A stretch of DNA of 64,000 bases from Altererythrobacter sp. KTW20L (GTDB lineage Bacteria > Pseudomonadota > Alphaproteobacteria > Sphingomonadales > Sphingomonadaceae): positions 1 to 64,000 of the forward strand of contig NZ_JAMFLH010000004.1 in assembly GCF_023501975.1 (NCBI RefSeq), read 5' to 3'. A program made the position numbers and the translations under genes. Shown here in pieces: positions 50,453 to 59,960 of the stretch (position 1 is its first letter; every line of letters starts with the position of its first letter). A model generated the notes under the pieces. The model was not told where the DNA came from, made no database searches, and worked only from the letters and a program-made list of their open reading frames with translations.

Positions 50453-51919
50453 ATGACCCCCCAAGGCGTGAACATCAAACACCCCGACAAGCTGTTCATC
50501 GGCGGCGAATGGGTGCAGCCCCACGGCACCGCCCAGATCGAAGTGGTGAACCCCGCCAGCGAGGAAGTAATCGCTCGCGTGGCCCATGCCGATAACGAGG
50601 ACATGGACCGCGCCGTGGCCGCCGCCCGCGCCGCGTTCGACAACGGCCCATGGCCCACTACGCCCCCGCTGGAGCGGCAGGCAAAACTGATGCAGATGAT
50701 CGACGAGCTGGAAAAGCGCGTGCCCGAACTGGCTGCTGCCTGGACAGCGCAGATCGGCGGTCTCGCCTCTGCCGCAGGGCCGATGCACGGCGGTTCGGTG
50801 ATGGGCCTGCGCGGCATCGCGTCTTTGGGCGAGCGGTTCCAGTGGGAGGAACGCCGCCCCGGCATGGCGGTGGATACCGTGTGTATCCTGCGCGAGCCGG
50901 TGGGCGTTGTCGCCGCCATCGCGCCGTGGAACGGACCGTTCCCGATCATGGCCAACAAGGTGTTCTATGCCCTGATCGCCGGTTGCCCGGTAATCATGAA
51001 GCCCAGCCCCGAAACCCCGCTGGAGGCCTATATCCTGGCCGAAGCAGCCGAAGCGGCTGGCCTGCCGCCGGGCACGGTCAACCTGGTGCCGAGCGATCGC
51101 GAGGCGGCCGACCACCTGGTCCACAGCACCGGCATCGACAAGGTGACTTTCACCGGCTCCAGCGCGGCGGGCATGCACATCGCCAGCGTCTGCGGGTCCA
51201 AGCTGACCCGCTGCACGCTGGAACTGGGCGGCAAGAGCGCGGCGATCATCCGCGACGATTTCCCCATCGAGGCAGCCGCCGGCATCCTCGGCAATACCAT
51301 TACCGTGATGAGCGGACAGGTCTGCGCCATGCTCAGCCGCGCCATCGTGCCCCGGGCGCGGCATGACGAGCTGGCCGAAGCCATCGCCCGCGTCATGCAG
51401 GGGGTGAAGATCGGCCATCCGGAAGCTGCCGACACCCAGCTTGGCCCGCTCGCCATGAAGCGCCAGTTGGACCGGGTGGAGATGTATATCGAGGCAGGCC
51501 GCCAGTCGGGCGCGGACCTCATCACCGGCGGCGGGCGTCCGGCGCATATGAACAAGGGCTATTACATCGAGCCCACACTGTTCGCCAATGTCGATAACCG
51601 CAGCAAGATCGCGCAGGAGGAAATCTTCGGCCCGGTCCTGTGCCTGATCCCGGCAGAGGACGAGGAAGACGCGATCCGCATCGCCAACGAGAGCGACTTC
51701 GGCCTCAACGGCAGCGTGCTGACCAGTGATCCGCAGGCCGCCTACGACATCGCCCGCCGCGTGCGGACCGGCGTGGTGGGCCAGAACGGCATGCGCATGG
51801 AATGGACCGCGCCGTTCGGCGGCTACAAGAAATCGGGCATCGGCCGCGAAGGCGGGGACGAGGGCGTCTGGGCCTACACGGAGACCAAGACCATCCTGCT
51901 CGACGGCGCGCCTGCCTGA
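50453..51919 (+). CDS. Aldehyde dehydrogenase
   Basis: 488 residues. FTGSSAAG near 233 (NAD loop), LELGGKSAAI near 256 with the catalytic Glu, and the nucleophile Cys in MSGQVCAMLSR near 290. It oxidises an aldehyde to an acid with NAD(P)+, most likely aromatic or phenylpropanoid in this context. Preceded by an AAGGAGAG box. The TonB/PQQ genes downstream face it convergently after a ~500-bp gap. Confidence 0.9.
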   Translation: MTPQGVNIKHPDKLFIGGEWVQPHGTAQIEVVNPASEEVIARVAHADNEDMDRAVAAARAAFDNGPWPTTPPLERQAKLMQMIDELEKRVPELAAAWTAQIGGLASAAGPMHGGSVMGLRGIASLGERFQWEERRPGMAVDTVCILREPVGVVAAIAPWNGPFPIMANKVFYALIAGCPVIMKPSPETPLEAYILAEAAEAAGLPPGTVNLVPSDREAADHLVHSTGIDKVTFTGSSAAGMHIASVCGSKLTRCTLELGGKSAAIIRDDFPIEAAAGILGNTITVMSGQVCAMLSRAIVPRARHDELAEAIARVMQGVKIGHPEAADTQLGPLAMKRQLDRVEMYIEAGRQSGADLITGGGRPAHMNKGYYIEPTLFANVDNRSKIAQEEIFGPVLCLIPAEDEEDAIRIANESDFGLNGSVLTSDPQAAYDIARRVRTGVVGQNGMRMEWTAPFGGYKKSGIGREGGDEGVWAYTETKTILLDGAPA

Positions 51920-52246
51920 ACCTTGCACGGATGCGGGGGCGGCCATTCCCGGCCTGCCCCCGCCGCTGTTGAAATCGCGCGACGATAGACGGGCCGGCCG
52001 AGCCCCTTGTATTTGTGCGCCTCGCTCCTACATTTCTTTCAACCGATATCCCGGCGCCCGAATTTTCGTCGCCATGGAATCGCTGCCGGTCTGAACGACC
52101 GGCCCGACTTTCCCGCCACCTACGCAACCTGATTTGAACCGCGCGACACTGTCCGCGCCGGATCATCCAATGGGCGCAAGGCCGGGAACTTCGGACTTTG
52201 ACTTTTAATCAGGGCAGGCGCGAGGCGCCGCCCGCAGAGGAATACC
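51920..52246. other. 327-bp spacer; one small hairpin, no gene seen
   Basis: No convincing ORF on either strand. A perfect 7-bp hairpin GCCGGTC / GACCGGC (52085-52103, loop TGAAC) lies in the middle. GGAAC occurs at 52187-52191, but no CGTT follows at 16-17 bp, so it is not called as an EcfG site. Confidence 0.5.
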
Positions 52247-52402
52247 ATGACAATTCAGACTATCGCGAGCGCCCTGCGCCGCACCTTCCCGCAATCCATT
52301 GCGGGCATCCCGCCCCGTGCCACTGCCATCGGCGAACAGCATTGCGCCTCGCGCCTCAGCACGGCTGAACTGCGCCAGCTGGTCGCCACGATGGTGGACT
52401 GA
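52247..52402 (+). CDS. Small protein, 51 residues, hypothetical
   Basis: ATG at 52247 follows AGAGGA (52236-52241). Product starts MTIQTIASALRRTFP and ends SRLSTAELRQLVATMVD. The STAELRQL stretch recalls SEAELRSL of the small protein at 12751, but overall likeness is low. No known family. Its stop lies 13 bp from the converging PQQ gene end. Confidence 0.5.
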   Translation: MTIQTIASALRRTFPQSIAGIPPRATAIGEQHCASRLSTAELRQLVATMVD

Positions 52403-52414
52403 CCGGAAAGAACG

Positions 52415-54580
52415 TCAGCTCTCGATCCCGATCGAACGCAATAATGCTTCATCGGAATCGAGCGGCGTGTCGCCTGCCGGAAAACCGTTTTCGCTGAGCA
52501 GGTAGGCAATCGCTGCCACATATTGTGCATCGGGCAGCGATCCGCCCATGCCCACCGGCATGGTCTGGCGGGTATAGGCGAACAGCTCGCCCACCGATTT
52601 GCCCCGCCAGTTGGCCATGAAGGCCGCGCCCTTCACCACCGGCGATCCCGGCGCAGGCTGGAAATCCACCCCGTGGCAGGCGGCGCAGGCGCGCATGTAG
52701 ACGCCGCGGCCCTCCATCGCCTGTGCCGCGCTGAACACACCGGCAGAGGCACTGCGGGTGAAGCCCTGGGCCAGCGCCGGATCGTCAAAGCCCGCTCCTC
52801 GTGCATTGCTGCGGAAGGCTCGCGTCGGCCCCCGTGCGCCGATCCCCGCCTCCGGCAGGGCGAAGACGAACAGCGTGTTTTGCGTGCCGTGGGTCAGTTC
52901 GGGGGTGAAGGCATCCGACAGCCAGCGCCCGGTGGAGGCGGCGACATATTGCTGGCCATCCACCGCAAAGCTGGCGGGATAGCCGCTGACCGTGGACCCC
53001 AAGTTCATCGCCCACAGCTCCTCGCCCGTAGCCTGGTCCAGCGCCATGAACCAGCCGCCTGCGTCACCTGCAAACACCAGTCCGCCGCCGGTGGTGATGA
53101 GCGACTGAAAGCCAGCGCGCTGGCGGTGTTCCCACCGCGTTTCGCCGGTCACCGCATCGACCGCGAACAGGCTGCCGAGCAGGCCTTCGACCTCGGGCAC
53201 GATCGAGATCTGCTGGCTCATGCCATAGACGCCCGGGCTGTTGGCCGGGTCCACTGCAGTCATTTGTGCGCAAAGGTTGGCGAGCGGCAGGAACAGCGTC
53301 TGGGTGAGCGGGCTGTAGCTGCCGGTCATGTAGTTCGCCCCGCCGGTGGGGCCGGGGCAGACCTCGTGGACCGTGCCATATTCGTGCGGCACGCTGGCGG
53401 GATTGAGATGGGCGCGGCCCGTCACCCCGTCAATCCGCTCGATCACCGTCTGGCGCACGGTCGGCCGCGCCCACAGGAAGCGCCCCGTTTCGCGGTCCAG
53501 CGTGGTGACTATGCCGGGCTTGCCGGGAATACCGGTGACGGTGCGATAGGTGCGTCCCTGTTCGATATCGGGCGCCATCCACGCCACGGCGGCGGGATCG
53601 GGCGCGACCTGCTGGTCCACCAGCATGCGGGCGAAGGGATGGTCGAGATCCCAGTGATCGACCATGTGCTGGTAATGCCAGCGGATTTCCCCCGTCGCCA
53701 CGTCCAGCGCCAGGGTGGAATTGTGATAGAGGTAGTCGTGCTCGACACCTGCAAGGCTGATCTTGGGCGCGGGCGCGGAGACGCTGGTGCCCATGTAGAT
53801 CAGCTTGAGTTCCGGATCGTAGCTGGCGATCATCCACGCGCCGACCTGCTGGCGTTGTTCCAGCGGAAGCCCGCCCCATGATGCATCGTTTGGATCGTCG
53901 CCCCGCGCGATGATCGAGGTGCGCCAGCGCTCCGCGCCGGTCACGGCATCGTGTGCCACGATCACGCAGGCATCGGGGCCGCCCTCGGGCTCGCAGCTTC
54001 TGCCGGTGATGGCGAGGCCATCGGCAATGATCGGGCCGGAGCTGATCTTTGCCCCGCTCGAATAGTCGGCGATCTTCGTTTCCCACACCAGTTCGCCGGT
54101 GCGGGCATCGAGCGCATAGAGGAAGTTGTCGGCCGACTGCCCGATGATCCTGTCGCCATAGATGGCGAGGTTGCGGTTGGTGTCATAGACCGGAAGGTAC
54201 TGGCCGATATCCTCGGGCAATTGCCGGCGGTATTGCCACAGGAGCTGACCGGACCGCGCATCGATCGCCTCGATCACGTCGCTGGGGCCGGGGAAATAGA
54301 TCACCCCGTCGTGGACCAGCGGCGTGCCTTCCTGGTGCCCCGGCGGCAGCGGCCGCGCCCAGACCATGCGCAGGGTGCCGACATTGCCGCGGTCGATCTG
54401 GGTCAGCGGCGAATGGCCCCAGCTATCCAGCGTACGCCGCCAGCTCAGCCAGTCAGCCGGGTCCGGCTGCTGGATTTCGGCATCGGTGACGGGCTCGAAC
54501 GGGGCAGCCTCCTGCGCGCCCGCCTGCGACAGGGCCAGCGCTGCAAGGGCGCAGCCGATGGCCCATTTGCCGATGCGCAC
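52415..54580 (-). CDS. Second quinohemoprotein (PQQ) dehydrogenase with heme c domain
   Basis: About 721 residues from GTG at 54580; a signal peptide (WAIGCALAALALSQAGAQ) follows. Propeller repeats with the QHMVDHWDLDHPFAR catalytic loop near 291; the vicinal Cys pair of the 48202 gene is not seen. Heme c site CAACHGVDF near 644, Met ligand probable in TMPVGMGG. Distinct enough from the first PQQ enzyme to have another substrate. It lies downstream of the SnoaL-like lipoprotein gene by 2 bp. Confidence 0.85.
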   Translation of the reverse strand: MRIGKWAIGCALAALALSQAGAQEAAPFEPVTDAEIQQPDPADWLSWRRTLDSWGHSPLTQIDRGNVGTLRMVWARPLPPGHQEGTPLVHDGVIYFPGPSDVIEAIDARSGQLLWQYRRQLPEDIGQYLPVYDTNRNLAIYGDRIIGQSADNFLYALDARTGELVWETKIADYSSGAKISSGPIIADGLAITGRSCEPEGGPDACVIVAHDAVTGAERWRTSIIARGDDPNDASWGGLPLEQRQQVGAWMIASYDPELKLIYMGTSVSAPAPKISLAGVEHDYLYHNSTLALDVATGEIRWHYQHMVDHWDLDHPFARMLVDQQVAPDPAAVAWMAPDIEQGRTYRTVTGIPGKPGIVTTLDRETGRFLWARPTVRQTVIERIDGVTGRAHLNPASVPHEYGTVHEVCPGPTGGANYMTGSYSPLTQTLFLPLANLCAQMTAVDPANSPGVYGMSQQISIVPEVEGLLGSLFAVDAVTGETRWEHRQRAGFQSLITTGGGLVFAGDAGGWFMALDQATGEELWAMNLGSTVSGYPASFAVDGQQYVAASTGRWLSDAFTPELTHGTQNTLFVFALPEAGIGARGPTRAFRSNARGAGFDDPALAQGFTRSASAGVFSAAQAMEGRGVYMRACAACHGVDFQPAPGSPVVKGAAFMANWRGKSVGELFAYTRQTMPVGMGGSLPDAQYVAAIAYLLSENGFPAGDTPLDSDEALLRSIGIES

Positions 54581-54582
54581 GG

Positions 54583-55146
54583 TCAGTCGATCCGCTTGTC
54601 GTTGGGGTCGATCGGCGTGTCGGTCTTGAGCATCGGGTCCCAATGCTCGGCGATCTTGCCGTCCTGGATGCGGAACAGGTCGAACCAGGTGGAGTAGTAG
54701 GTTTCTCCATCGGGGCCGGTTTCCGGGCGGACGAAGGCGATGGTGACGAAATCGCCCTCGGCCATGATGTTGATCATCGGCAGTTCGAGCTTGTCGAGGA
54801 TCGGGCGTTCGGGCCGCGTGTTGCGGATATAGTCCTGCACGCCCGCCAGGCCCTGGGCTGCCATCGGGTTGTGCTGGATGTAGTCCTCGCGGATGAATTC
54901 GCCCGCGCGGTCGGCCAGGCCTGCCTGCAGCACCACGCGATACATGTCATAGACCAGCCGCTTGTTGGCGGCGAGGCGCGGGTCGGTGCTGGCGAGCAGG
55001 GGGGCGTGGTCGGCAGGGACCATCGGCGTAGTGGCTGACATGGTGTTCTCTCCGGTAGCGGCAGGCTGGGCGTCGGGATCGTCCTCGACCACGATATTGC
55101 ATCCCGCCAGCAACAGGGCAGCCGCCACAAGTGTCAAAAATCGCAT
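54583..55146 (-). CDS. SnoaL/NTF2-like lipoprotein
   Basis: 187 residues. Lipobox LTLVAAALLLAGC at residues 4-16, so exported and lipidated, unlike the cytoplasmic SnoaL proteins here. SnoaL signature: RLVYDMYRVVLQAGLADRAGEFIREDYIQHNPMAAQG near 63-99, then WFDLFRIQDGKIAEHWDPM near 155. It overlaps no gene but directly precedes the PQQ dehydrogenase; it may act on the same periplasmic substrate. Confidence 0.8.
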   Translation of the reverse strand: MRFLTLVAAALLLAGCNIVVEDDPDAQPAATGENTMSATTPMVPADHAPLLASTDPRLAANKRLVYDMYRVVLQAGLADRAGEFIREDYIQHNPMAAQGLAGVQDYIRNTRPERPILDKLELPMINIMAEGDFVTIAFVRPETGPDGETYYSTWFDLFRIQDGKIAEHWDPMLKTDTPIDPNDKRID

Positions 55147-55273
55147 GAATCCCTCCCTTGATCCGGCAACCTGCCAAAGGCGGGGTGACAGGGCAAGCCG
55201 AAGTCGCTATTGCGCGCCGGACAAAGTCAACTTCAAGCCGCTTGCCCAGTTCCGCAGACCCGAGAGATTGCCC

Positions 55274-57295
55274 ATGAAATCCCCCCTCCTCGCCAGCGCC
55301 GCCCCCTTGATTGTTGCCGCGCTGACTGCGTTTCCCGCCTTGGCCCAGGATGCTGTGCTGGATGACGAGAATACGATTGTCGTGCTCGGCGGCGGGCTGG
55401 AAGCAACCCCGGCGGTAACGGCCTATTCCACGGTCGAGGTGACGCGCGACCAGCTGGTGACAGCGGCATCGGGCCGACTGGAGGACGCCCTGTCCAATGT
55501 GGCGGGCTTCCAGCAGTTCCGCCGGTCGGACAGCCGCAGCTCCAACCCCACGGCGCAGGGCGTGACCTTGCGCGCACTGGGCGGCAATGCGAGCAGCCGC
55601 GCGCTGGTGCTGCTCGACGGCGTGCCAATGCTCGATCCGTTTTTCGGCCATGTGCCGCTGAGCGCGCTGGCACCTGAACGGCTGGAACTGATCCGGGTGA
55701 CGCGTGGCGGCGGCTCGGGGCCGTTCGGTTCGGGGGCATTGGCAGGCACGATCGAACTGGAAAGTGCAGGCGCCGATGCGCTCGGCCTGTTCACCGGGCA
55801 AGTGCTGGCCAACCAGCGCGAGGATACCGAGATCAGCGCCAGCCTTGCCCCCAATGTGGGCAACGGTTTTGCTTCGCTCAGCGGTCGGTGGGACCGGGGC
55901 CAGGGATTCTGGACCACGCCTGTGGACCAGCGCGTGCCTGCCTCTGTGCGGGCGGGCTACGAATCGTGGTCGGTCAGCGGGCGGCTGGTGCAGCAGCTTG
56001 GCGGGCTGGAAGTGCAGCTCCGCGGCCTGGCTTTCGATGACCAGCGCACACTGCGCTTTGCCGGGGCCGACAACACCAGCGAAGGGCAGGATGTGAGCCT
56101 GCGCGTGGTCAGCCGCGGGCCGTGGCAGGTCGATGCGCTGGCCTATGCCCAGTGGCGCAATTTCTCCAACGTGGTCATCTCCTCCAACACTTTCAATCGC
56201 GCGCTCGACCAGAAGAACACCCCGGCAGAAGGCCAGGGCGGCAAGATCGAGGTGCGCCCGCCGGTAGGCGATGTGATGACCCTGCGCCTGGGTGCCGACT
56301 GGCGCCGCAGCGAGGGCAACCTGTTCGAGGATGCCTACAACGCCGCAACCGGCGCACGCACGCAGGAACGCTTTGCCGGCGGCGTGAACGAGAACTTCGG
56401 CTTCTATGCCGAGAATGACATCGAACTGGGCGCCCTGACCCTGACCGGCGGCCTGCGTGCCGACCGCTATTCGATCGCGGACGGCTATTACCGCGCGATC
56501 AATGCGGCGGGCACCGTGGTGACTGACAATACCTTTGCCGACCGTTCGGACTGGGAAGTGACCTGGCGTGCTGGCGCGCTGGTCGAGGCGAACGAGGCGG
56601 TCACCCTGCGCGCCGCTGCCTATACCGGCCTGCGCCTGCCGACCCTGAATGAACTGTATCGTCCCTTCGCGGTGTTCCCCGTCACCACCCAGGCCAATGC
56701 GGCGCTGCGGCCGGAACGGCTGCGGGGATATGAGGCGGGGATCGACTTTGCGGTCGATCCGGGCCTGACTTTCGGCGTGACCGTGTTCGACAACAAGGTG
56801 AAGAACGCGATTGCCAACGTCACCGTAGCCAACAACCTGCGCGAACGGCAGAATGTCGATGCCGTGCAGTCGCGCGGGGTGGAATTCAGCTCCTCGCTGC
56901 AGCGCGGGCCGTGGGGTGTGGATGCCAGCCTGGCGCTGACCGATTCCGAAGTGCGCGGATCGGGCGCGGCTGCCAACCTCACCGGCAACCGTCCGTCGCA
57001 GACGCCGACTTTCGCGGGCAGTCTGGGCGCGAGCTATACCGGTACCGACGGCACGCGTTTCGCCGCCACGCTGCGCCACGTGTCGGGCCAGTTCGAGGAT
57101 GACCTGGAAACCGATCTGCTCCCCTCTGCCACCACGGTGGACCTGTTCGGGCAGATCCCGGTCAGCGGCCGCCTGTCAGCCGTGGCGCGGGTGGAAAACC
57201 TGTTCGACGAAACGATCATCACCCGTAACCAGGGCGGATCGATGGACATGGGCGTGCCGCAGACCTTCTGGCTGGGGCTGCGTTACGGGTTCTAG
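55274..57295 (+). CDS. TonB-dependent outer-membrane receptor
   Basis: 673 residues from ATG at 55274. Signal peptide to about ALAQ-D; plug domain with TVEVTRDQLVTAASGRLEDALSNVAGFQQFRRSDSRSSNP and LRALGGNASSRALVLLDGVPM; 22-strand barrel with a C-terminal aromatic strand ending in LGLRYGF. A transport role for aromatic dimers or cofactors is possible; siderophore or vitamin uptake is an alternative. It is divergent from the SnoaL-PQQ pair and starts the plus-strand run of ALDH, ADH and esterase. Confidence 0.9.
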   Translation: MKSPLLASAAPLIVAALTAFPALAQDAVLDDENTIVVLGGGLEATPAVTAYSTVEVTRDQLVTAASGRLEDALSNVAGFQQFRRSDSRSSNPTAQGVTLRALGGNASSRALVLLDGVPMLDPFFGHVPLSALAPERLELIRVTRGGGSGPFGSGALAGTIELESAGADALGLFTGQVLANQREDTEISASLAPNVGNGFASLSGRWDRGQGFWTTPVDQRVPASVRAGYESWSVSGRLVQQLGGLEVQLRGLAFDDQRTLRFAGADNTSEGQDVSLRVVSRGPWQVDALAYAQWRNFSNVVISSNTFNRALDQKNTPAEGQGGKIEVRPPVGDVMTLRLGADWRRSEGNLFEDAYNAATGARTQERFAGGVNENFGFYAENDIELGALTLTGGLRADRYSIADGYYRAINAAGTVVTDNTFADRSDWEVTWRAGALVEANEAVTLRAAAYTGLRLPTLNELYRPFAVFPVTTQANAALRPERLRGYEAGIDFAVDPGLTFGVTVFDNKVKNAIANVTVANNLRERQNVDAVQSRGVEFSSSLQRGPWGVDASLALTDSEVRGSGAAANLTGNRPSQTPTFAGSLGASYTGTDGTRFAATLRHVSGQFEDDLETDLLPSATTVDLFGQIPVSGRLSAVARVENLFDETIITRNQGGSMDMGVPQTFWLGLRYGF

Positions 57296-57324
57296 GGGCT
57301 ACGGCTTCTGGGGCTACGGCTTTT
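57292..57324. repeat. Short tandem repeat at the receptor gene end
   Basis: Two direct copies of a 15-16 bp unit containing GGGGCTACGGCTT lie from the stop codon onward (57296 and 57311). Probably slippage; no function assigned. Confidence 0.5.
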
Positions 57325-57399
57325 AGTCACGTTTCACCGCTCCCCTGTTGCAGGCCTGAGGCAGGCGGCTATCACCGGTCGGCAACAAGGGAGAGAATG

Positions 57400-58863
57400 A
57401 TGGCAACCACCGCCGCCACGCTGGCTGTGCGCAATCCGCGCACCGGCAGTGCCGACCACACGATCACGCTGGCCACGGCGGAAGAAGTCGCCGCCAAGGC
57501 CGCAGTCTTGCGCGAAAACCAGCGCGGCTGGGAAGCCATGGGCGTGGGCGGGCGGTGCGCGGTGATGGCGCGCTGGCTGGGCGCAGTGAAGGCCCAGGCC
57601 ATGGCCATCGGCGAGGCCGACGCGGTCGATACCGGCGGCTGCCACACCAGCTATGTCCAGGGGTTCATAACCATGGGCAATATCGGCGGCTGGCTGGAAG
57701 ATGCACCCAAGGCTTTCGCCGCGCTCGAATGGCAATCCATGAGCACCTCGATGCCCACGGTGGAGGTGGAATCGCAGGTCGTCGCCTATCCGCTGGTGGG
57801 CGTGATCAGCCCGTGGAACGCGCCGTTGATGCTGGCTCTGCTCGATGCCGTGCCCGCGCTGTTCGCCGGCTCCGCCGTGCTGCTCAAGCCCAGCGAAGTG
57901 ACGCCGCGGGTGATCGAGGCACTGTTCGAGACCGTGCGGCAGGTGCCTGAACTGGCTGCTGTGTTCGACTATGTCACGGGCGCGGGCGACATCGGCCAGG
58001 CGGTGATCGGCCAGGCCGACACGATCTGTTTCACCGGCTCTGTCCCCACGGGCCGCAAGGTGGCCGTGGCCTGTGCCGAGCGGCTGATCCCGTGCAACCT
58101 GGAACTGGGCGGCAAGGATCCCTGCATCGTCACCGAAAGTGCCGATCTGGACCGTGCCGCCACGGCCGTGCTGCGCGGCGCGGTCTATGCGACCGGGCAG
58201 GTGTGCTATTCGGTCGAGCGGGTCTATGTGCACGCCAGCGTGCACGACGAATTCGTCGCCCTGCTGGTGGACAAGGCCGAGAAGGTGCGCCTCAATGCCG
58301 ACAATCCGCGCGCCGGGCTTATCGGGCCGTTCACCTTCGCCCCGCAGGCCGACATCGTGATGCGCCATATCGCGGACGCGAAAGCGAAGGGCGCGACAGT
58401 GCTGACCGGCGGCGAAGTTGAGGAACTCGGCGGCGGGCTCTACCTGCGGCCCACCGTGCTGACCGGCGTAAACCACGAGATGGAGATCATGCAGGACGAA
58501 ACCTTCGGTCCCTGCATTCCGGTCATGGCCTATGGCGATGTGGAGGAAGCGATCCGGCTGGCCAACGACACCCATTTCGGCCTCACCGCCAGCGTTATTG
58601 CCGGAACTGCCGAGGAGGCCAAGGCCATCGGCAAGCGGATCAATGCGGGTGGGATTTTCCTCAACGATACCTTCCTGACCTTCGCCAAGATGCGTACTTT
58701 CGGGTCCGACAGTTTCGGCTGGTCCGGCTATGGCAGCCCGCGCATCGGGCCGGAGTCCATCCGCCGGTTCCTGCGCCGCAAGAGCCTGCTGACCCAGACC
58801 GGGCCGGTGGCCGACATCCAGGATGACCATCATCTTGGGCCAAAGACGGGAGCGCCCAAATGA
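57400..58863 (+). CDS. Aldehyde dehydrogenase
   Basis: 487 residues from ATG at 57400; an ATG at 57397 also exists. NAD loop FTGSVPTG near 210, LELGGKDPCIV near 233 with the catalytic Glu, nucleophile Cys in ATGQVCYSVERV near 268. The 4-bp overlap with the Zn alcohol dehydrogenase suggests a two-step alcohol-to-acid oxidation. Substrate likely aromatic; not proven. Confidence 0.9.
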   Translation: MATTAATLAVRNPRTGSADHTITLATAEEVAAKAAVLRENQRGWEAMGVGGRCAVMARWLGAVKAQAMAIGEADAVDTGGCHTSYVQGFITMGNIGGWLEDAPKAFAALEWQSMSTSMPTVEVESQVVAYPLVGVISPWNAPLMLALLDAVPALFAGSAVLLKPSEVTPRVIEALFETVRQVPELAAVFDYVTGAGDIGQAVIGQADTICFTGSVPTGRKVAVACAERLIPCNLELGGKDPCIVTESADLDRAATAVLRGAVYATGQVCYSVERVYVHASVHDEFVALLVDKAEKVRLNADNPRAGLIGPFTFAPQADIVMRHIADAKAKGATVLTGGEVEELGGGLYLRPTVLTGVNHEMEIMQDETFGPCIPVMAYGDVEEAIRLANDTHFGLTASVIAGTAEEAKAIGKRINAGGIFLNDTFLTFAKMRTFGSDSFGWSGYGSPRIGPESIRRFLRRKSLLTQTGPVADIQDDHHLGPKTGAPK

Positions 58864-59960
58864 AGATCACCGCAGCATTGTCCGGCCACGGCGGACCCGC
58901 TCCCGAACTGGTCGAACTGGAACAGGAAGAACCGCGCGCCGGCGAAATGCGCATTCGCCTCGTCGCCACCGGCATTTGCCACACCGACCTGCACGAACAT
59001 CCGGGCAGGCATAGCCCGCAACCCATCGTGCTGGGCCATGAAGGCGCGGGCGTGGTGGACAAGCTGGGCGAGGGGGTTAGCGGGTTCGACGTGGGTGACC
59101 ACGTGATCCTCAGCGGCAATTCCTGCGGGCGCTGCCCCAGTTGCCTGGCGGGCCGCCCGACCTATTGCGACCTTGCCATGCCGCTGTGCTTCGGCGGCAA
59201 GCGGCTGGACGGATCGACTGCGCTGGCGGGCGATAGTGGACCCGTCCATTCGCACTTCTTCGGCCAGTCGAGCTTTGCCAGCCATTCGATCGCGCCGGTG
59301 CGCACGGCGGTGAAGATGGACAAGAGCCTGCCGCTCGAAATGCTCGGTCCGCTGGGCTGCGGCGTGGTGACCGGCGCTGGCGGGATTATCGAGGCGCTCA
59401 AGGTCGGCTTCGGCGATACCGTGGCTATTTTCGGTACGGGCGGCGTCGGCCTTTCCGCGGTGATGGCGGCCAAACTGGTGGGTGCAAAGCGCATCGTGGC
59501 GGTGGACTTGTCGGCCGAGCGGCTGGAACTGGCGCGCGAGTTCGGCGCGACCGACTGCATCATGGGCGACGAGGATGATATCGCCGCGAAGATCCGGGGG
59601 CTTACCGGGCGCGGAGTGCAGTTCACTTTCAACACCACCAATGTCCCCGCCGTCCACGCGCTGGCGCTAGAAGTGCTGGCGATGAACGGCACCGCCGGGT
59701 TCGTGGCCGCACCCCACGGCCCGTTCAGCCCGCCAATGTTCCCCATGTTGGCGGGCGGCAAGCAGTTGCGCGGTATCCTGGGCGGCGATGCCAACCCGCA
59801 GACCTTCCTGCCGCTGCTGGCCGAATACTGGCGCCAGGGACGCCTGCCGTTCGACCGGATGCTGACATTCTACCCCTTTGCCGAGATCGACCGCGCCTTT
59901 GCCGATGCCCATGCGGGCACGGCGATCAAGCCGGTACTGCTGATGGAGAAACCGCAATGA
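58860..59960 (+). CDS. Zn-dependent alcohol dehydrogenase, aryl-alcohol type
   Basis: 366 residues. Catalytic Zn site: [10 protein letters not shown] near 39 and GHEGAG near 60. The structural Zn site has four Cys in [15 protein letters not shown] near 90. NAD motif [15 protein letters not shown] near 189. It resembles benzyl/coniferyl alcohol dehydrogenases (XylB-like). Operon: ALDH-ADH-esterase, each overlapping by 4 bp. Confidence 0.9.
   Translation: MKITAALSGHGGPAPELVELEQEEPRAGEMRIRLVATGICHTDLHEHPGRHSPQPIVLGHEGAGVVDKLGEGVSGFDVGDHVILSGNSCGRCPSCLAGRPTYCDLAMPLCFGGKRLDGSTALAGDSGPVHSHFFGQSSFASHSIAPVRTAVKMDKSLPLEMLGPLGCGVVTGAGGIIEALKVGFGDTVAIFGTGGVGLSAVMAAKLVGAKRIVAVDLSAERLELAREFGATDCIMGDEDDIAAKIRGLTGRGVQFTFNTTNVPAVHALALEVLAMNGTAGFVAAPHGPFSPPMFPMLAGGKQLRGILGGDANPQTFLPLLAEYWRQGRLPFDRMLTFYPFAEIDRAFADAHAGTAIKPVLLMEKPQ

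Noticed and set aside
48406-50958. An 850-codon minus-strand frame
   Set aside because: Antisense to the PQQ and aldehyde dehydrogenase genes with Arg/Gly-rich low-complexity sequence and no domain.
52187-52215. EcfG promoter before the 51-residue ORF
   Set aside because: GGAAC is present, but no CGTT follows at 16-17 bp.
54947-57079. A 710-codon minus-strand frame opposite the TonB receptor
   Set aside because: His/Gln/Arg-rich shadow of the receptor; no signal or domain.
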